Of a DNA stretch of 64,000 nucleotides, positions 60,601 through 64,000 are shown one piece after another. A program made the translations under genes and the position numbers. The notes under the pieces are model-generated. The model was given only the letters and a program-made list of their open reading frames with translations, was not told the DNA's origin and made no database searches. The stretch is taken from positions 28,116-92,115 of the forward strand of contig DGRX01000015.1 of assembly GCA_002391235.1 (NCBI GenBank), read 5' to 3'. The first letter of the stretch is position 1; each line of letters opens with the position of its first letter. This DNA is from Treponema sp. UBA4377 (GTDB taxonomy: Bacteria > Spirochaetota > Spirochaetia > Treponematales > Treponemataceae).

Positions 60601-61737
60601 GCTTGTAGAAATCGCTTGGATGACCGCGGGCGAGGCGCTGTTAGTTTCTTCGACTTCGCCGCTTACGCGAATGACATAGTCCGCGTTGCTGTTTCCCGCG
60701 GCGGCAATTTTCCTCACGGCTCCTGTTACGGTTTTTAGGGGGCTAAGGTAGTTTCCGCTGTTTGTGTCGGAGGGAGCGGCGCAGTCGTCAGAAACTTTTC
60801 CGACAAAAAGATTTGTTCCCAAAAAAGCCGCCATCAAAGCTTGCGCGTTTCCGCCAGCGCTGGAATCAAACTTAAATTCGCCGGCGGCCGATATCGGCGA
60901 GACCGCGCTTGAGCTTGAGTCCGCAACCCAAGAGTCGGTCTGCATTCCGTTGGCCACGGTTACGCTTTGAATCGTTGAATAAACCAAGACCTGCGGCGAG
61001 GTGGTGGTCTTAAAGTCCAAGCAAAGTTCGTATTTTCCGCTGGGAATGCTGGACATTTTATAAATCCGTCCGCCGTCAGCGGCATTGAAAGTCCAATTCT
61101 CAACATTCAAGTCCGCAAAGCCGCTAGGGCCGTCAACAAATTTTAGCTTGACTTCATATGAAGACGGCGAATAATTTATTTTTAATGCGATTGATCCCGT
61201 TCCGCCGCTTGTGTTTGGAACGGGAACAAAGTTGTGGCTTATCGTTGGGTCGGCTGGGTCCGGGGTTACCGGCCAAGGCTTGGACTGCAAGTAGATTTTT
61301 TTATTGCCTTCCGCGTCGGCCGTCTTTGAGCGAACGCCTACTACGATTGACCATGTTTTTTCGGCCGCAAGCTCAAGGCCAAATTTCTTTGCCTCCGCTC
61401 CGCTTCCAAAAACGCCTTCGCTTACATCGCCGCCGCAAGTGGCCGTGGCAAAATATTCCATCGAGGCGGACGCTCCGCTTACGTCAAGGCCGGGTTGGGC
61501 CGAGCGGGAAACGCCGGCATTGTCGGAGGAAGAATCGTAATTATCGGAAAGGATTTTGGGAACGGCGCCGGAGACGCTTACCGTTCCTGTAAGGGTGACA
61601 TAGCCGGGCTTTTTGCTTGCGGACGCAGAGCTAGGCTTGCTTGACTCGGAGTCAGACCCGCCCGCAGCGTTTGAACAAGAAAAAAACGCCGCAAAAGAGA
61701 AAAGCGCCAAAACGGCAAAGAAAACTCTCTTCTTCAT
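54700..61737 (-). CDS. very large modular beta-helix lipoprotein with BspA-like LRR tail
   Basis: 2345 residues; lipobox FFSC with Cys21. After an N-terminal domain (about 45-310), four modules follow, each with a spacer ending in a (G)TKSxPFxTI-like phrase (YLSPLKTVTGAV; NKAYPFKTIAKAA; GTKSKPFKFISDAV; GTKSQPYATIKKAV) and then beta-helix rungs (GGGVYVKSEAK, GGTIGGDTTDMG, SGGNISGNKASSHGGG). Near residue 1980 the helix ends. About 2060-2330 holds TpLRR/BspA-type repeats (AFAYCSNMTSI, LTSVTIPSSVTTIDRLAF). Surface exposure and adhesion are inferred. It is preceded by GGGAG and a TATAAT box at 61795-61790. Confidence 0.85.
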   Translation of the reverse strand: MKKRVFFAVLALFSFAAFFSCSNAAGGSDSESSKPSSASASKKPGYVTLTGTVSVSGAVPKILSDNYDSSSDNAGVSRSAQPGLDVSGASASMEYFATATCGGDVSEGVFGSGAEAKKFGLELAAEKTWSIVVGVRSKTADAEGNKKIYLQSKPWPVTPDPADPTISHNFVPVPNTSGGTGSIALKINYSPSSYEVKLKFVDGPSGFADLNVENWTFNAADGGRIYKMSSIPSGKYELCLDFKTTTSPQVLVYSTIQSVTVANGMQTDSWVADSSSSAVSPISAAGEFKFDSSAGGNAQALMAAFLGTNLFVGKVSDDCAAPSDTNSGNYLSPLKTVTGAVRKIAAAGNSNADYVIRVSGEVEETNSASPAVIQAISTSNAKSLTIIGTSGSDTDCIKSAVATAPAVNISTDIPITFKNIKILGSTSGLGDGVALNVFGGSKVTIDEGCLITGGKIGVNITGDSTKVTMKGGSFSGNNSDVYLESGKVLTVDGNLSDVADKGIVVSLQSWTRGTQFIESGEHLSAITEDIVKKFDFTKTGWDTPIYDSDKKAKIDADIYVAANGVDKDSENVENTIGNKAYPFKTIAKAAALLDASHGTIYVDGSVSGAQEIPASVASTCTAIKLTGLAALPTSGTNAYVPSDEINAGGAAGAGTALTVATSVPVTIENLKITGGYSITSYTGGGVTINAGSVTLSDGAWVSGNLANGNVNCGGGVYVKSEAKLFMRGKSLVGDKSAATNESGANNLEIGEGGGICNEGSVYIGCNESGVAETGYALADGYGVRGNWSNQGGAGIANLGTLIIASGEISYNATDYNAYSEGWGAVSTPGGGVYNESGSLTINGGKIYANKSTDGGGIYLKGGSAVMNGGTIGGDTTDMGNVAAGKGLSSGGGLAINTSCEFKMLGGTISHNSAKNLGGAVSASGTFTMSGGIISENEVNGLGDVHGGAVYVYGTFNLNGSAYIPSGVKNNSGVLVSGTGKNDVYLYNGRTVTVTGTLSPRSNGLATGTSVSVSVGALTPNEYKRGKKIVLAGSGVSVNENLWKKIALADNDGDWTKFKKTENAGETTEKNYVAITADVYVAGASSTTVSGVDYGKGLTTTEGGLGTKSKPFKFISDAVAVFEDASSPAVVTIVGTTYPVAQEIPDTFTTTSNASALTLKGLSSSSFGTIKRYTTAPTTADATGSALKVNSTVPVTIQDITITGGKTSGNGGGINIAKTGASVTLSSGVNITGNTAVNGGGVYVATGTILDMQSGTIGGSTTSSQNTASTAGGAIYQGGTFKVKGSATVYAGSLTTNDVYLAGDNVVTIEGDYKGEGNKTNNKMSLTPSNWKRGSYVLGGASCNTTNSQYFKITDSEWSVLYDSTHKGKINADIWVAGTYNSGTLSTGVGTNATGGKAPNDSNRGTKSQPYATIKKAVEQCWTTGKDFTIKIDGTLGGAQTVPAKDTTNKTGLASKIILDGNPLSNASSTAILNGGFASLGDDNHTLKIDTAVSVSIRNLKIIKGWATNGGGVYISFDSTVYMSGGVVVTENKATSGGGIANYGKLLIFGDARIGGTGTGPATASTGNYATNLGGGILNAGKLYLGYDVYTDSQNTHVAEFTGGITQNYAIGKSGNTVNAGKGGGIYNANGECVIKSGNVSYNYSWVGGGIYSAKTLTMNGGSIENNTATYSDDDSPSGGGVYAYSSTFTMSGGNISGNKASSHGGGVGLVGAKLYMYGSAVIGASAGGYATGPNACSNYAAKNGGGVYANDDNTSVLLGYTNASNVADTFDGGISYNCCGNGFNGGGIYYSGKEEQLKIAKGYIRYNNALNGYGGGICCNSKKCIISGGNIYSNHAKFGGGISLAGGSIEMSAGSIYKNSANQGGGGVHVSNTSGSSFTMSGGIIGGTSGNENTSVTDMGGAIYAQKDITFAGGASVPYNGTAKKNDVYLGNGIKIAVTGNNVPSASNVATIVPYTYNTTSPVMGSDSASAASNKFKVRAPSDGTVWYIETTGYLNKGAAVAPANAAAAVATLTKGGTLKLTGNPTAQQILGIRDALYNTYKNYSDENMPSIVIDLSGTTITSIPENAFWPAIDSGSQCNAISAVKLPTTVTSIGKNAFAYCSNMTSITGYTQVTSLGDGAFEFCSSLTSFTIPSGLTSKKVPASLLYGCGKITSISIPSGFTEIGDSAFFNAGLTSVTIPSSVTTIDRLAFNWCKFTSLTIPNTVTSLGEMFLSNNKSLTTVTLPYNTSVTKIPDQAFEGCSALKTVNYSSNITEIGEQAFQDCTALTSFTVLSSVRKLGRNFLWRASSLTSITFQVTSGWKAKSGNTEYSVDSYFSSQTSLINAIVGTLGQYGYSTGNNDWYR

Positions 61738-62221
61738 TTTTTATCTCCCGTCGTTTTAGACACTATAAAGGAATCATGCCATCTCTACTATTATAACAAA
61801 AAAAGGCCCAAAAGTCCACTTTTTTTTGCTTTTTTTCACACATGTCAAACGCATAATTGAATAAGAAAAAACACGGGCAAAATGAGAGTTTCCGCAAACC
61901 GCCCAACCGCTTCGCGCGGCCCCCTTTTGCCCGTGTTTTCTCATTCGACATGCGGTTGTCATGAGCAAACATAAAGGAAGGAGGTAAAACGCGGGTTAAA
62001 TAATGGCGGGACGCTGAAAAAAAGAGCCTTGGTGGGGCCCTGTCAGCGACGCGGCTTGGCCGCTGGCATTAAGCCGCTAACGGAGGACGGGGAAAACCTA
62101 AGGTCCTTTTTTTCGTCGCTGGGGCCCGCATTTTAACCCCGCGTTTTGGCTTTCTTGCATTCCACTTTTTTTTGCTTTTTTTAGCAAAAACAGCTCGAGG
62201 TGTGATATAATAAAAAGCGCT
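61738..62221. other. non-coding gap with two long imperfect palindromes
   Basis: This lies between divergent genes. Palindrome 1 spans about 61841-61963 with a perfect 15-bp core AAAACACGGGCAAAA (61868-61882) paired to 61925-61939. Palindrome 2 spans 61986-62147: outer stem AAAACGCGGGTTAAA with 62132-62147 (one bulge), then GAAAAAAAG/CTTTTTTTC, CCTT/AAGG, CCCTGTC/GACGGGG with one G-T pair, and apical GCGGCTT/AAGCCGC. AGGAGGT sits just before palindrome 2 but no real reading frame follows. Candidates are structured RNAs or palindromic mobile remnants. The outer stems of the two are similar in sequence. Confidence 0.6.
62204..62211 (+). promoter_or_regulatory. extended -10 promoter of cdd, leaderless configuration
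   Basis: TG-A-TATAAT (extended -10; hexamer 62206-62211) with no clear -35. Ten bases separate it from the ATG at 62222, and no Shine-Dalgarno is visible. Confidence 0.68.
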
Positions 62222-62638
62222 ATGAAAAAGACACAACAAGCGGAACTGCTAAAAAAGGCCAAGGAAATGCTGGCCTTTTCCTACACGCCCTACTCCAACT
62301 TTAAGGTTGGCGCGGCGCTGCTTTCTAAAAGCGGAAAGGTTTTTGGCGGCTGCAACATCGAAAACGCGGCTTACGGGCCCAGCAATTGCGCGGAGCGGAC
62401 GGCGTTTTTCAACGCGGTAAGCTCCGGCGAGAGGAACTTTGAGGCCATCGCGATTGTCGGAGGCCCCGACGGCGTCATAAAGGACTTTTGCCCGCCTTGC
62501 GGAGTTTGCCGCCAGGTTATGATGGAATTTTGCGAGCCCAAAGAATTCAAGATTCTTTTGCAGAACGACAAGGGCAAAATAAAGGAATTTACGCTGGAAG
62601 AGCTGCTTCCGCTTGGCTTTGGACCGGCAAATCTATAG
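62222..62638 (+). CDS. cdd: cytidine deaminase
   Basis: Zinc enzyme of pyrimidine salvage that deaminates cytidine and deoxycytidine to uridine and deoxyuridine. 138 residues, homotetramer type: YTPYSNFKVGAALL, zinc and proton-shuttle motif NCAERTA, and the second zinc site PPCGVCRQ. It is followed 11 nt later by a nucleoside kinase, a plausible salvage pair. Confidence 0.96.
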   Translation: MKKTQQAELLKKAKEMLAFSYTPYSNFKVGAALLSKSGKVFGGCNIENAAYGPSNCAERTAFFNAVSSGERNFEAIAIVGGPDGVIKDFCPPCGVCRQVMMEFCEPKEFKILLQNDKGKIKEFTLEELLPLGFGPANL

Positions 62639-62649
62639 GAGAAATTTAT

Positions 62650-64000
62650 ATGCAAAACTACAAGATTAAAATCACGTTCCCGTCGGGAAAAACAATCGAG
62701 GCCGCGACTGGCTCCACGCCCGCGGACTTTATAAACGAATTTGACGAAAAGCCGGAGAAGATTTTCGCCGTCCGCGTAAACAACGAGGTTTGCTCGCTGA
62801 ACCGCGGAATGTTCGTGGACTGCTCGCTTGAGCCCGTATTGATGAGCAGCAAGGACGGAAGCCAAGTTTACAGGCGCACGCTCTGCTTTATCTTGGCCGC
62901 GGCCGCCCACGAATTGCAGCCCGACAACAATGTTATTATAGAAAACTCCTTTGGCTACGCCTACTACTACACTTTCCAGGACGGAAGCGACGTTCCCGAA
63001 AAATTCGTTTCCGACTTAAAGGAAAAGATGGACGCTCTCATAAAAAAGAACGTTCCGATAGAAACGCATTTTATCTCTTACGAGCAGGCCACCCAGACTT
63101 TTGAAAAGCTGGGCCTTTTGGAAACCCGCAAGCAGTTGAACTACGTCTGCCCTCCCCGCGTCCAGATGAACACAATCGGCGAGTACACCGACCTTTACTA
63201 CGGCCCGATGCTCGTTTCAACCGGAGCGCTCGGCGCCTTTAAGCTGCAAAAATACAAGAGCGGCTTTTTGATTTTGTTCCCGTCCAGCTCAAAGCCGGAC
63301 ACAATCCAGGAATTCAAGGAATACCCGGTATTGTTCGAAACCTACGCGCGCGGAAAAAAATGGGGCAAGCAAATCGGCGTCACAAGCGTCGCCTCGCTTA
63401 ACGAGCTTGTCTCAAGCCGCGAGGCCGACGAGTTCATAAACATTTCAGAAGTTTTCCAGGAAAAGTGCATTTCCGACATAGCGAGCCAAATCCACAAGCG
63501 CGAGACAACCCGCCTTGTGCTTATCGCAGGCCCTTCAAGCTCCGGAAAGACCACCAGCGCAAAAAAGCTCGCGATGGAATTGCAGGCCATCGGCTACAAG
63601 CCCAAGGTCATAAGCCTTGACGACTACTACGTTGGCCGCGACCGCACTCCCAAGGACGAAAACGGAAACTACGACTACGAGTGCATCGAAGCCTTGGACA
63701 TCGAGCTTATAAACCAAAACCTTTTGGACTTGTTCGCCGGAAAAAAGGTGGAGCTTCCCAGCTACAACTTTGTCACCGGAAGCCGCGAATACAAGGGAAA
63801 AACCTTGCAGCTTGGCGCCAACGACATTCTTATTATGGAAGGAATTCACGGCCTTAACGACAGGCTGACGCCTCTTGTAAAGGCCGAGCTTAAGTTCAAG
63901 CTTTACTTGTCGGCGCTCACCCAGCTTAACATCAACGAGCACAACAGAATCTCGACCAGCGACAACCGCTTGATCCGCCGCATCGTGCGCGACAACAACT
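62650..64000 (+). CDS. uridine kinase-type nucleoside kinase with TGS and ThrRS-like N-terminal domains (truncated by window)
   Basis: 450 residues visible. Residues 1-65 are a TGS domain (KIKITFPSGKTIEAATGST). Residues 65-260 resemble the second additional domain of threonyl-tRNA synthetase (IETHFISYEQATQTF). From about 280 a P-loop kinase of the uridine kinase/PRK family begins: GPSSSGKTT near 293-301, ISLDDYYVGRDRTP, and IMEGIHGLND. This architecture is known for nucleoside kinases in several anaerobes. AGGAG precedes the ATG. The C-terminus lies beyond base 64000. Confidence 0.9.
   Translation, partial: MQNYKIKITFPSGKTIEAATGSTPADFINEFDEKPEKIFAVRVNNEVCSLNRGMFVDCSLEPVLMSSKDGSQVYRRTLCFILAAAAHELQPDNNVIIENSFGYAYYYTFQDGSDVPEKFVSDLKEKMDALIKKNVPIETHFISYEQATQTFEKLGLLETRKQLNYVCPPRVQMNTIGEYTDLYYGPMLVSTGALGAFKLQKYKSGFLILFPSSSKPDTIQEFKEYPVLFETYARGKKWGKQIGVTSVASLNELVSSREADEFINISEVFQEKCISDIASQIHKRETTRLVLIAGPSSSGKTTSAKKLAMELQAIGYKPKVISLDDYYVGRDRTPKDENGNYDYECIEALDIELINQNLLDLFAGKKVELPSYNFVTGSREYKGKTLQLGANDILIMEGIHGLNDRLTPLVKAELKFKLYLSALTQLNINEHNRISTSDNRLIRRIVRDNN

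Noticed and set aside
61986..62147. tmRNA, RNase P RNA or SRP RNA
   Set aside because: I looked for the hallmark tmRNA ends, the RNase P core and the SRP GNAR-loop domain and saw none; 6S identity is only an architectural resemblance.

Overview
The window looks like a chromosomal segment of a Treponema-type spirochaete. No 16S gene is present, so this is inferred from gene content and order: ispE-spoVG-tRNA-Gln-rplY, rplU-prp-rpmA-obgE-nadD-yqeK-LCP-rsfS, a PntC-type phosphonate cytidylyltransferase fused to an aminotransferase, many lipoproteins with Ser/Cys-rich lipoboxes, and BspA-like leucine-rich repeats. By eye the base composition is close to half GC, and short operon overlaps (TAATG, ATGA) are frequent.

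Layout. 1-1.4 kb (-): end of a dTDP-rhamnose operon (rfbA, partial rfbC). 1.5-9.9 kb (+): a phosphonate surface-polymer operon. It encodes a CDP-glycerol-type transferase, PEP mutase with a nucleotidyltransferase-like head, phosphonopyruvate decarboxylase, CMP-phosphonate synthase fused to AEP transaminase, and a YidC/Oxa1 domain fused to an LtaS-like sulfatase domain. Together they could make 2-aminoethylphosphonate, activate it as a CMP derivative and attach it to an envelope glycan or lipid. cimA follows by a TAATG overlap and leuB has its own promoter (citramalate route to isoleucine). 13-16.3 kb (+): a SurA/PpiD-like foldase and a DUF115 protein. 16.3-30.4 kb (-): housekeeping genes (lepA, an HtrA lipoprotein, a TPR protein, tilS, rplY, tRNA-Gln, spoVG, ispE, rsfS, LCP, yqeK, nadD, obgE, rpmA, prp, rplU), interrupted by one small, very acidic gene on the + strand.

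30.7-42 kb is more lineage-specific: a ComFB-domain protein, tRNA-Val, a 2676-residue exported coiled-coil protein ending in a C39-like cysteine peptidase domain, tRNA-Arg, an aberrant tRNA-Gly, a DUF5718-like protein, tRNA-Pro, a repeat-rich patch with tRNA fragments, and a lipoprotein. 42-48 kb (-): scpB-rluB-cmk-rpsA-sigma54 regulator-TPR protein. 48-61.7 kb is accessory: an AAA ATPase with a nuclease-like tail behind a repeat-array operator, two large beta-helix lipoproteins (one with a BspA-like LRR tail), an Rpn-type nuclease/transposase gene and two gene remnants. 61.7-62.2 kb is a non-coding gap with two long imperfect palindromes, followed by cdd and a TGS-domain nucleoside kinase that runs off the end.

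Two themes recur. Five genes (rfbA, ispE, the ComFB gene, scpB, cdd) have a strong -10 box only 8-10 nt before their ATG, which predicts leaderless mRNAs. Several intergenic regions also hold large nested hairpins.
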